In this document: positions 7,601 to 15,048 of the stretch, piece after piece
Layout: each line of letters opens with the position of its first letter
How positions within the stretch are numbered: the first letter of the stretch is position 1
Source: Candidatus Latescibacterota bacterium
GTDB taxonomy: Bacteria > Krumholzibacteriota > Krumholzibacteriia > Krumholzibacteriales > WJIX01
Direction: 5' to 3'
Length of the DNA stretch: 21,422 nt
NCBI GenBank assembly: GCA_030643145.1
Contig: DAOWMJ010000006.1
Location: forward strand, 1 to 21,422
Made by a program: the position numbers and the translations under genes
Notes under the pieces: generated by a model
Told to the model about the DNA's origin: nothing
The model's input: only the letters and a program-made list of their open reading frames with translations
Databases searched by the model: none

Positions 7601-8437
7601 ATGAAAACAGCAAAGAAGAGTTTGTCTATAGACGATCTTGTTCTTTACGTTAAATCAAAGACAGGGCTTGATTTATCTAAGTATCGTAACGCTACTTTAA
7701 AGAGAAGGGTTTCTCACAGGCGGTTTACGCTCGGGCATCGGGATGTGCACGATTACATCCAGTATCTTTATGAACATCCGTCTGAATTAAGATACTTGAC
7801 AGATATTATAACAATTCATGTAACGGAATTTTTCCGCGACTCGGAAGTATTTAGCTATTTTTCCGAAAGGCTTCTTCCTACTCTTGTCGAAAGAAAAAAC
7901 AACAGTGTGAGAAATCATCTCAGGGTTTGGAGCGCCGGGTGTTCCACCGGTGAAGAGGCATACAGTATTGCCATATTGATCGATAAATTCATGAAAGGTA
8001 ATGCAATTAACGTGAAAGTTTTTGGAACCGATATTTCCGAAGATGCTTGTAACACAGCCAAAGAGGGAGAATATTCACGCGAAAAGATCAAGAATGTCTC
8101 AGGAAATATTGTAGGGAACTATTTTAGCGAATCGGAAAATGGCTATAAAATTGCACCGCGCATAAAAAGAAAAGTGTCTTTTTCTGTTCATGATCTTTTC
8201 TCCGAACCGCCATTTTCAGAAATTGATATTGTGGTATGCAGGAATGTGATGATTCATTTTAAACAGAGTTATCGCGAAGAAGTGATGGCGAATTTCCATT
8301 CCGTTCTTAATGATTCGGGATTGTTGATACTTGGTAAAAGTGAAGGGGTAAGCGGGGCTTGTCAGGATATGTTTAAGCTCCTTAATCCATCAATTAAGAT
8401 TTATCAAAAAATCGTATCTGACTCTAAGGAGGGTTAA
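7601..8437 (+). CDS. cheR: Chemotaxis protein methyltransferase CheR
   Basis: CheR transfers methyl groups from S-adenosylmethionine to glutamates of chemoreceptors. The product has 278 residues from this start. An N-terminal helical domain (1-75) is followed by HVTEFFRD (73-80), the SAM-binding motif VWSAGCSTGEEAYSIA (109-124), FGTDIS (141-146), and CRNVMIHF (213-220), all diagnostic. The frame also allows a TTG at 7583, but ATG 7601 is the better start: it has GGCGG a few bases upstream and the family begins close to it. There is no C-terminal TPR extension. It is the first gene of the che operon; its stop is one base before the mcp ATG, and the mcp ribosome site lies inside its last codons, so the two are translationally linked. 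Confidence 0.95.
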   Translation: MKTAKKSLSIDDLVLYVKSKTGLDLSKYRNATLKRRVSHRRFTLGHRDVHDYIQYLYEHPSELRYLTDIITIHVTEFFRDSEVFSYFSERLLPTLVERKNNSVRNHLRVWSAGCSTGEEAYSIAILIDKFMKGNAINVKVFGTDISEDACNTAKEGEYSREKIKNVSGNIVGNYFSESENGYKIAPRIKRKVSFSVHDLFSEPPFSEIDIVVCRNVMIHFKQSYREEVMANFHSVLNDSGLLILGKSEGVSGACQDMFKLLNPSIKIYQKIVSDSKEG

Positions 8438-8438
8438 A

Positions 8439-10109
8439 ATGAATATTTTCAGGGCTGGAAGATCTATAAAAGGGAACATTTTTATAGTGATTACTATTTT
8501 TCTGGCTGTTGCTTGTGGGGTTCTTTCCTTTTCGCTTGTAAGAATATCCGGAACAGCAGTTCGAGAAGCTGTTTCCGAGAGAGATCAGTTCTGGACTGAT
8601 TGCGTAGGAGAATTGATTTTAAAGACAAAAGACATTGAAAATAGTGAAGAATTAATTTCGCTATTTAAAAGTGTCAGAGATGAATATCCTGGACTTAAAG
8701 AGCTTGAATTGCTCGATTCGGAGAATCATGTCACGGCGACTACAATTGTATTACGGGACAAAAAGGATGCTCCCGAGATGAATAAAATTACTGATATGAA
8801 TCAAATGAATGATGGTCTCAATTTGAGTTCTCTCAATATACCCCTTGGTGACAAAAGGGGGAGACGCTTAAAATTTGTTGTTGACTCCAGCCGAGTAGAT
8901 ATAAACGAAGCTGAAATCAGATTATGGGTATTTTTGAGCAATAGCATTCTGATGATCGCTATTTTCTCTCTCTTTTATACCCTGATTAATTATGTAGTCC
9001 ATAAGCCTTTGCGCGATCTTCTTTCTATCTGTGAATCGGTCGCGAATGATGCCAGCAATCTTGCCGATGAGATCAAAATAGATTCCAGAGATGAATTCGG
9101 CGAACTGGGAATTTCTTTGAATCATATGTTTCGGAATATAATGGAGATTATATCTATTATCCGAATCACATCCGATAAGGTGAATTTTTCCGCTCAGAGC
9201 TTGTCAGCGTCCACCGAAGAAGTGAATTCCATAACAGAGGAAACATCGATGACAATTAATAATATTGCTAAATCATCTGATCTTCAGGCGCAGAAAGTGG
9301 CGGATATGAACAGAGAAATTAAAAATATGGAAAGATCTGTAAAACAAGTGGTTAACAGCGCCGAGCTTGCCGCTTCAGCCGCTGCGAATGCCTCCAAAAC
9401 AGCCACTAAAGGAGGGGATTCCGCTAATGAAGCTGTTGAAAAAATAAATAAAATTTATGAAGTAACCAAGAAATCATCTGAAATAATCAAGCATCTCGGG
9501 GAAAGATCGAATCAGATAGGGGAAATAGTCGATGTGATTACTGATATAGCCGATCAGACGAATCTTTTGGCTCTTAATGCGGCTATTGAGGCTGCTAGAG
9601 CCGGGGAGGCGGGAAGCGGCTTTGCGGTGGTAGCTGATGAAGTAAGAAAACTTGCGGAAGGAAGCGCGAAGGCTGCCGATGAGATTGCTGTTCTGATTCG
9701 TAAAACACAGGAAGATACACATATTGCTATTGCAAGCATTGAACTTGGTTCCAAAGAGGTAACAGAAGGCAGGGAAGTGATTACAAGGACGGGTGAATCT
9801 CTTGATGAGATTGTACAGGTGCTTGAAAGCTCGAGTGAGATGGCAAGAAGAATATCCGCCGCTACCCAGGAATTGAGTAGAGGTATGGCAAATGTTATAG
9901 CTTCAACAGATGAAATTTCGGGAAGCGCCGGAGAGAACGCTTCAGCAACTCAGGAAACCGCCGCTTCGATGGAACAGATGACTTCGAGTATGGAAGATGT
10001 TGCGTCAGCCGCGCAGAAACTCAGTGATCTTTCCATACAACTCAGGGGTAATGTTGACAGATTTAGTTCGAAAGAAGCCGGTGCTGAGGTCGGCGCGAAA
10101 ACGGTTTGA
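8439..10109 (+). CDS. Methyl-accepting chemotaxis protein (transmembrane chemoreceptor)
   Basis: An inner-membrane chemoreceptor of 556 residues. TM1 is about 14-35, a periplasmic sensor of about 125 residues follows, TM2 is about 164-187, then HAMP (188-240) and a long coiled-coil signalling domain. The hairpin tip is canonical (DQTNLLALNAAIEAARAGE at 372-390, then GFAVVADEVRKLAE), which is where CheA and CheW bind. The two arms, about 150 residues each, suggest a long 40H/44H-class receptor. Candidate methylation pairs include ASTEE (258-261) and ATQET (503-507). The tail ends in AKTV and lacks a CheR-tethering NWETF-type pentapeptide, as is common outside enterics. The periplasmic part matches no ligand-binding domain I can name by eye. 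GGAGGG just before the ATG sets the start. As the only receptor in the operon it is probably this pathway's dedicated input. Confidence 0.96.
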   Translation: MNIFRAGRSIKGNIFIVITIFLAVACGVLSFSLVRISGTAVREAVSERDQFWTDCVGELILKTKDIENSEELISLFKSVRDEYPGLKELELLDSENHVTATTIVLRDKKDAPEMNKITDMNQMNDGLNLSSLNIPLGDKRGRRLKFVVDSSRVDINEAEIRLWVFLSNSILMIAIFSLFYTLINYVVHKPLRDLLSICESVANDASNLADEIKIDSRDEFGELGISLNHMFRNIMEIISIIRITSDKVNFSAQSLSASTEEVNSITEETSMTINNIAKSSDLQAQKVADMNREIKNMERSVKQVVNSAELAASAAANASKTATKGGDSANEAVEKINKIYEVTKKSSEIIKHLGERSNQIGEIVDVITDIADQTNLLALNAAIEAARAGEAGSGFAVVADEVRKLAEGSAKAADEIAVLIRKTQEDTHIAIASIELGSKEVTEGREVITRTGESLDEIVQVLESSSEMARRISAATQELSRGMANVIASTDEISGSAGENASATQETAASMEQMTSSMEDVASAAQKLSDLSIQLRGNVDRFSSKEAGAEVGAKTV

Positions 10110-10127
10110 ACTACTCGAAAAATATAC

Positions 10128-10134
10128 GAGGGAG
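10128..10134 (+). promoter_or_regulatory. Ribosome binding site fixing the cheW start
   Basis: GAGGGAG lies nine bases before ATG 10144. It overlaps the ATG at 10135 and so cannot serve that codon. The frame is open far upstream into mcp, so this site decides the start. Confidence 0.65.
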
Positions 10135-10143
10135 ATGCGTTCA

Positions 10144-10641
10144 ATGGGACTAAAATCAGAAGATAATGTGTCCGAGATACAGATGGTAACATTTTGCGTC
10201 GAAGAGGAAAGCTATGCTGTTTCTGTCTCAGAGGTGAAAGAAATAATTCTTCCTATTAGCACTTTTCCCGTTCCGGGAATGCGGGATCCGGTAAAAGGCG
10301 TCATTAATTTAAGAGGAGAAATAGTGCCGGTTCTTGATATTCATTCGATTCTGGGAGTGAAAAAGAGGGTTAAAGAGAAAACCGCCAGCAAAAAGAGATT
10401 CATTATTCTGGATAGTAAGGATGGCGGGGTTGGTTTCGAGGTTGACAGGGTTATAGAAGTTGTAAAATTTAAAGAGGAAAAAATTCAACCTTCACCGGAG
10501 ATTGGAACGATAAATATAAATAGCAATGTACTGCTTGGGATTATTCAGTCAAATGGCGGAATAATTATAGTTATTGATCCTGTTAAGCTTGTGGAAGGCT
10601 GTATGGATATTGGTGAATTGGCAAAATCGCATTCATTTTAA
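10144..10641 (+). CDS. cheW: Chemotaxis coupling protein CheW
   Basis: CheW links the chemoreceptor tip to CheA in the signalling array. The product is 165 residues, the normal size, and is a single CheW domain: QMVTFCVEEESYAVSVSEVKEI at the N-terminus, the core signature GVINLRGEIVPVLD, FIILDSKDGGVGFEVDRVIEV, and a C-terminal GIIIVIDPVKLV. The frame is open upstream to 9997 inside mcp, but those extra codons are a shadow of the receptor, and the Shine-Dalgarno at 10128-10134 places the start here, 34 bases after the mcp stop. It is followed by a 76-base gap before cheD in which I see no promoter or terminator, so transcription probably continues. Identity is secure; the start could be 10135. 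Confidence 0.94.
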   Translation: MGLKSEDNVSEIQMVTFCVEEESYAVSVSEVKEIILPISTFPVPGMRDPVKGVINLRGEIVPVLDIHSILGVKKRVKEKTASKKRFIILDSKDGGVGFEVDRVIEVVKFKEEKIQPSPEIGTININSNVLLGIIQSNGGIIIVIDPVKLVEGCMDIGELAKSHSF

Positions 10642-10717
10642 ATTGTAGATGGCTGAATACTGAAAAAGCAGGATTTGGGAGAAAAAATTCATAAACGGGT
10701 TCCTTGGAGGGCAACAA

Positions 10718-11224
10718 ATGGAAGGCATCAAGAAAGAGGAGCTATTGCAAAAGGTTATGATGGCAGAATATAGAACAGGTAAAGCTCCAATGAAAATGAT
10801 GACAATGGCGTTAGGGTCTTGCCTTGGAATTGTCCTTTACGATAAAGAAACAAGAACCGGCGCGCTTGCTCACGTTATGCATCCCAGTTGGAAGAATGTA
10901 AAGAACAATACAAACAGGGGGAAGTTTGTGGATACGGCGATAGAGAATATGATTTCAATATTATCAGATGCCGGGGCGGATGTTGAGCGGTTAGTCGCCA
11001 AGATTTTCGGGGGGGCCAGGATGTTTGATCATATTGTTGGCGCCAAGGGAATTGTCCAAATAGGATCTAAGAATATTGTTGCCGCCAGGAATCAACTGGC
11101 GCGTTTGGGTGTACCGATAGTTGTTGAAAGAGTGGGTGGGGACAAGGGCAGAACGATTGTGTTTGATCTTTCTAATGGAAGTGTTCTCGTCAGAGATGTT
11201 GATGGAAATGAGGAAGTTCTATAA
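10718..11224 (+). CDS. cheD: Chemoreceptor glutamine deamidase CheD
   Basis: CheD deamidates specific glutamines on chemoreceptors and, in Bacillus and Thermotoga, binds CheC and stimulates its phosphatase activity. The 168-residue protein has the full catalytic triad of the family: T29, C35 in LGSCLGIVLYD, and H52 in ALAHVMHP. Their spacing (6 and 17 residues) equals that of T21, C27 and H44 in T. maritima CheD. Further family segments are KFVDTAIENM, AKIFGGARMF and IGSKNI. GGAGGG (10706-10711) is six bases before ATG. The stop shares one base with the cheB start (TAATG), so the two are coupled. With cheC four genes on, this indicates the CheC/CheD adaptation system. Confidence 0.96.
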   Translation: MEGIKKEELLQKVMMAEYRTGKAPMKMMTMALGSCLGIVLYDKETRTGALAHVMHPSWKNVKNNTNRGKFVDTAIENMISILSDAGADVERLVAKIFGGARMFDHIVGAKGIVQIGSKNIVAARNQLARLGVPIVVERVGGDKGRTIVFDLSNGSVLVRDVDGNEEVL

Positions 11225-12306
11225 TGGAAAAAAGGGGATCAGGAAAAATTAGAGTCTTAGTAGGGGAAGATTCTCAGTTCGTGAGCAAGCTTATTGCTGA
11301 TGTTCTTGAGAATGATTCCTCAATTCAAGTAGTTGGGGTTGCCAGTAACGGTCAGGAAGTTCTTAAGAAGGTTGTGGATTTAAAGCCGGATTGTATAACC
11401 CTGGATCTGGAAATGCCCCGTATGAATGGGTTGGAAACACTGCGCTATATAATGAGTGAATGGCCTACTCCTGTTGTTATTATTAGTGCGCATAGCGAGA
11501 AAGCGGCAATGAAAGCCCTGACATGTCTGGAATATGGAGCTGTTGATTTTGTTGCCAAAACCGGAAATGGCAAAGTTTTTCCGGCGGAGGAGTTGCTGTT
11601 AAAAGTTAAACTAGCTTCTACAGTTAGTGTTCATAAGATAAAATTTACTCCTCCGCACTACAGTCTGAATATCAAAAGGCCGCAAATGAAGGATGAAGCG
11701 CTTGAATATGTTGTTCTTATTGGTGCCAGTACCGGAGGCCCACAGGCGTTAATGGAGGTTATTCCAACATTGCCTGCGGATCTGCCTGTTGGAATAGTAG
11801 TAGTACAGCATATGCCTCCCGATTTTACTAAATATCTTGCGGAGAGACTTGATAGTAGATCAAAACTTTGTGTAAAGGAAGCGAAAGATGGGGATGTTGT
11901 GTCGCCCTGCAGAGTGCTGGTGGCTCCCGGCGGCAATCATATCTTCTTTGAAGAAAAGGAAAACAGGCTCTTTGTTTCACTTTTACCGCGGAATGAAGCG
12001 CAAAAAACTGCCTGTCCATCTCTGGATTTCGCCATGACTTCTCTGGCGCCGATATTCAGGGACAAACTACTTGGAGTAATTCTTACAGGAATGGGAAGGG
12101 ATGGATTGTCAGGCAGTACTGTTTTACGCAAGTTTGGCGGTAGAGTTATTGCCCAGGATCCGGCCACCTGTATTGTGTCCGGGATGCCTGGTTCTGTTAT
12201 AAATGGGGGGCTTGCGAATATTATTGCCCCGTTGGAAAAGATATCAGAAACGATAATTAAAGAGACAAAAAGATTTGGAGCAGAAACGGAAGTTTATGGA
12301 CATTAA
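11224..12306 (+). CDS. cheB: Chemotaxis methylesterase response regulator CheB
   Basis: CheB removes methyl groups from receptor glutamates after phosphorylation by CheA. It has 360 residues. The N-terminal receiver holds acidic residues E15-D16, the phosphorylation site D61 (ITLDLEMPRMNG), S88 and K112. A linker of about 35 residues leads to the esterase domain, with the catalytic triad S169 (IGASTGGP), H196 (VVQHMPP) and D293 (LTGMGRDG). Every active-site residue is present, so it should be functional. The ATG overlaps the cheD stop by one base, with GAGGAAG as ribosome site, and its last codons overlap the start of cheA by 11 bases. The order cheD-cheB-cheA implies coupled synthesis of the adaptation enzymes and the kinase. 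Confidence 0.96.
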   Translation: MEKRGSGKIRVLVGEDSQFVSKLIADVLENDSSIQVVGVASNGQEVLKKVVDLKPDCITLDLEMPRMNGLETLRYIMSEWPTPVVIISAHSEKAAMKALTCLEYGAVDFVAKTGNGKVFPAEELLLKVKLASTVSVHKIKFTPPHYSLNIKRPQMKDEALEYVVLIGASTGGPQALMEVIPTLPADLPVGIVVVQHMPPDFTKYLAERLDSRSKLCVKEAKDGDVVSPCRVLVAPGGNHIFFEEKENRLFVSLLPRNEAQKTACPSLDFAMTSLAPIFRDKLLGVILTGMGRDGLSGSTVLRKFGGRVIAQDPATCIVSGMPGSVINGGLANIIAPLEKISETIIKETKRFGAETEVYGH

Positions 12307-14050
12307 TGAATATAAAACTCTCTACGCGAGTGAAGCCGCGGAAATTCTACAGGCCCTTGAAAGCGGGACGATGGCACTTGAGGACGGCTCCGGTGCTTCC
12401 GTTATTGATGAACTATTCCGTAATGCCCATAACCTCAAAGGGATGTCAGGCGCGATGGGTTATGATTCAATTGTTGAAGCGAGTCATTCCATCGAAAATG
12501 TTCTGGAAAGATGCAGAAATGGGGAGTTGTCCATTTCCCGGAAGGAAGCGGATATTCTGCTTAAAGTTGTCGATTTTTTGCGTGAGATGATCAGTGGTGT
12601 TGTTGAAAGTGGAGAAAGTGATGAAACAAGGTGGTTGTTGGGAGAAATCATTTCCATTATAAGAGCAAATTTTGAGGGTTCGGAGGGGAAGAAAGCAACA
12701 AATGAAACTGGTGATGGAACCGATAATACTCAGTTAAGTGCCCCTGACCCGGGAACTGTTTCAGAGAGAGCAGGGATTGACGGGGAAACCGGAGAATTTA
12801 AGAAAGAAGATAGGAAACGATCTGAACAACCGAGAGACAACAGCACTTATTATACAAAGAGTTCTTCAACTCGAGTTGAGCTTGAGAGGCTCGATAATCT
12901 GATGGATCTTGTCGGCGAATTAATTATTAGCCGTATCAGGTTGAGCGCTCTTGCGGATAAAATTAAATCAAAAACCTTGACCGAAGAGCTGATTATGTCT
13001 GGAAAGCTGATTTCCGGTATTCAGAAGGAAATAGTAGAGGCTCGACTTGTTCCTGCTGGAAATGTGTTCCAGAGGTTTAAAAGATTGGTAAGGGATGTTT
13101 CGAAAGAGCTTAACAAAGAGGTGAAATTAAAGATTATAGGCGCAGATATTGGGCTCGACAGGACGATACTCGAGACAATGATCGATCCGATTGTTCATCT
13201 TATCAGAAACTCGCTTGATCATGGGATAGAGTTTCCGGCTGAAAGAAAGGCTGCTGGAAAGGATGAAACCGGGGAAATCAGCCTGTGGTGCAGAAGAGAA
13301 AGAAATTTTGTGATAATTGAAGTTAATGACGATGGGAAAGGCGTTGATATTACAGAGGTAGCAAAGAGAAATGGGAATACGCAAACAATAGGGGAAAGAT
13401 CGGCTGGATTATCCAGCGAGGAGTTATGCCATATATTAACTTCACCAGGTTTTAGTACCAGGATGAAACCGGGGAAATATTCCGGGCGGGGAGTCGGGAT
13501 GAACGCCGCGAAAAAGGCCGTTGAGTCACTTGGCGGGGCTATAACTATAGAAAGCAGTGCGGGTGAAGGCACTTCGGTTCGTCTGCGGCTACCGATAACG
13601 CTTTCGATAATAAAGGCTTTAATATTTCAAGTTGGGAGCGAAGTTCACGCATTACCAATAGAATATATTAAAGAAACTACGCGGGTTGAAAAGAATTCAT
13701 TTAAAACAATCGGTGGAGCGAAGGTTTTTCTTTCCCAGCAAGGGCCTGTTCCTGTAATTCAGTCCTGGGAACTGCTTGATCTGGATGACGACACATCAGA
13801 GGGTAGATATGCGAAAATTATTGTTCTAGAAACAGAAAGAGGCACGGGGGGATTAGTTGTAAACAAAATACTGGGTCAACAGGACGTTGTTATAAAGGGG
13901 CTTCCGGGCATGATCAGAGGTATGGAAGGGATTTCCGGAGCTACAGTGCTAGGAAGCGGAAAAGTAGCATTCATATGGGATCCTCGCTATTTATTAAGAG
14001 AAAGGCAATGTTATGAGTTTGATCAAGAGGCCGTCGTATCTGAAAATTGA
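12296..14050 (+). CDS. cheA: Chemotaxis histidine kinase CheA, apparently lacking P2
   Basis: CheA autophosphorylates under receptor control and passes phosphate to CheY and CheB. From this start it has 584 residues. P1 (Hpt) carries phospho-acceptor H45 in AHNLKGMSGAMG with the supporting HSIE motif. P3 (dimerisation) begins at RVELERLDNLMDLVGELI (about 193). P4 has the N box HLIRNSLDHGIE, G1 DDGKG, the F-box region SPGFST, and G2 SGRGVGM. P5 is a CheW-like C-terminus. Between P1 and P3 (about 127-192) there is only a polar, charged, low-complexity linker of about 65 residues, with no recognisable P2 (CheY/CheB docking) domain. A TTG at 12275 is in frame, but ATG 12296 fits the family. The gene overlaps cheB by 11 bases and cheC by 38. 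Function is certain; P2 absence is judged by eye. Confidence 0.96.
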   Translation: MDINEYKTLYASEAAEILQALESGTMALEDGSGASVIDELFRNAHNLKGMSGAMGYDSIVEASHSIENVLERCRNGELSISRKEADILLKVVDFLREMISGVVESGESDETRWLLGEIISIIRANFEGSEGKKATNETGDGTDNTQLSAPDPGTVSERAGIDGETGEFKKEDRKRSEQPRDNSTYYTKSSSTRVELERLDNLMDLVGELIISRIRLSALADKIKSKTLTEELIMSGKLISGIQKEIVEARLVPAGNVFQRFKRLVRDVSKELNKEVKLKIIGADIGLDRTILETMIDPIVHLIRNSLDHGIEFPAERKAAGKDETGEISLWCRRERNFVIIEVNDDGKGVDITEVAKRNGNTQTIGERSAGLSSEELCHILTSPGFSTRMKPGKYSGRGVGMNAAKKAVESLGGAITIESSAGEGTSVRLRLPITLSIIKALIFQVGSEVHALPIEYIKETTRVEKNSFKTIGGAKVFLSQQGPVPVIQSWELLDLDDDTSEGRYAKIIVLETERGTGGLVVNKILGQQDVVIKGLPGMIRGMEGISGATVLGSGKVAFIWDPRYLLRERQCYEFDQEAVVSEN

Positions 14051-14627
14051 TGCTTTAAAGGAGTTGGGGAATATTGGATCAGCCCATGCCATTACGGGTT
14101 TATCGAAGCTTATGAAGAGGAGGATAGATGTTTCAATTACGAATGTTGATATAATTCCTCTACAAATAATCTATACATTATTTAACGGTCCTGAGTCCAT
14201 GGTGTCGGTTGTTTATCTGGAAGGCTATAACGAAAAGTTCAGGGGAATGATGTTTTTGATTTTTCCCTTTCCTGAAGCCGACAAGATGATCGGGATGATT
14301 TCCAAAGATTCCCCGAATGATGTAGAAACCGATGATTTTAATTTGTCGGTGTTAAAAGAGGTCGGAAATATCATGTGTGGTTGTTATCTAAACACCTTGT
14401 CCGTATTTCTTAAGAGTAAGATTATGCACTCTGTTCCACAGGTGTCAAAGGATATGCTTGGCGCTGTTATGGACTCGATCCTAGTGGACCTGAGCGTAGA
14501 TTCAGATTACGCGGTAGTTCTTGAAACAGCTTTTAATTTTACGGAAGAAAAGTGTAAGGGGTTTTTGTTTTTTATTCCGACTGCCGAATCGCTTGAAATG
14601 ATTTTTGATGTTATTGGAGTTGAGTAA
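14013..14627 (+). CDS. cheC: CheY-P phosphatase CheC
   Basis: CheC dephosphorylates CheY-P in organisms that lack CheZ, and is boosted by CheD. The 204-residue protein has two pseudo-symmetric halves, each with the active-site helix. The first is DALKELGNIGSAHA (E17, N20). The second is SVLKEVGNIMCGCY (E116, N119), followed by P142 at the exact N-x22-P spacing. Both phosphatase centres therefore look intact, which separates CheC from CheX (one centre). The start codon lies 38 bases inside the end of cheA, with AAAGG upstream, an unusually deep overlap that suggests coupling. Twenty bases separate it from cheY, its substrate's gene. With cheD in the same operon this completes the CheC-CheD-CheY feedback loop known from Bacillus subtilis. 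Confidence 0.94.
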   Translation: MSLIKRPSYLKIDALKELGNIGSAHAITGLSKLMKRRIDVSITNVDIIPLQIIYTLFNGPESMVSVVYLEGYNEKFRGMMFLIFPFPEADKMIGMISKDSPNDVETDDFNLSVLKEVGNIMCGCYLNTLSVFLKSKIMHSVPQVSKDMLGAVMDSILVDLSVDSDYAVVLETAFNFTEEKCKGFLFFIPTAESLEMIFDVIGVE

Positions 14628-14647
14628 CCAGGAGAGGAGAATTAGTT

Positions 14648-15034
14648 ATGAAAGCAAGAGTTTTAGTGGTAGATGACGCGATATTTATGAGAAAGATGAT
14701 CTCGGACATACTTGAAGGTAGCGGTATGGAGGTTGCCGGTGAAGCTGAAAACGGTTCTGATGCCGTTGAAAAATATAATGAGCTTAAACCGGATCTGGTA
14801 ACAATGGATATTATTATGCCTGAAATGAACGGGATTGAAGCTGTGAAAAAGATAGTTTCTTTAGATTCCAAGGCAAAAATAGTTATGTGCAGCGCTCTAG
14901 GTCAGCAGGCTCTTGTTCAAGATGCGCTTGCTGCTGGGGCAGAGGATTTTCTAATAAAACCCTTTAATCCGTCCAGAGTTGTTGAGGTTATTGAGAAGGT
15001 TCTTAACCAGGCTGTAGCAAAACAGGTTAAGTAA
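14648..15034 (+). CDS. cheY: Chemotaxis response regulator CheY
   Basis: A stand-alone receiver domain of 128 residues that carries the chemotaxis signal from CheA to the output. The acidic pocket is D9-D10, the phosphorylation site is D54 (LVTMDIIMPEMNG), the switch Ser is in IVMCSALGQQ, and the conserved Lys is in FLIKPF. The sequence is close to Bacillus/Thermotoga-type CheY, including MCSALGQQALVQDA. AGGAGAGGAG (14630-14639) precedes ATG at good spacing. Its stop shares a base with an ATG (15034) of the next gene, which tightly links it to the TPR protein. No flagellar switch gene is in the window, so its target is not shown. Confidence 0.95.
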   Translation: MKARVLVVDDAIFMRKMISDILEGSGMEVAGEAENGSDAVEKYNELKPDLVTMDIIMPEMNGIEAVKKIVSLDSKAKIVMCSALGQQALVQDALAAGAEDFLIKPFNPSRVVEVIEKVLNQAVAKQVK

Positions 15035-15048
15035 TGAAAGGATCGGTA

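Noticed and set aside
7459..7653. 64-codon plus-strand open frame before cheR
   Set aside because: No Shine-Dalgarno, overlaps cheR in another frame, and no recognisable protein features.
9997..10143. Long form of CheW starting inside mcp
   Set aside because: The extra 49 residues are the receptor gene read in another frame; the ribosome site supports 10144.
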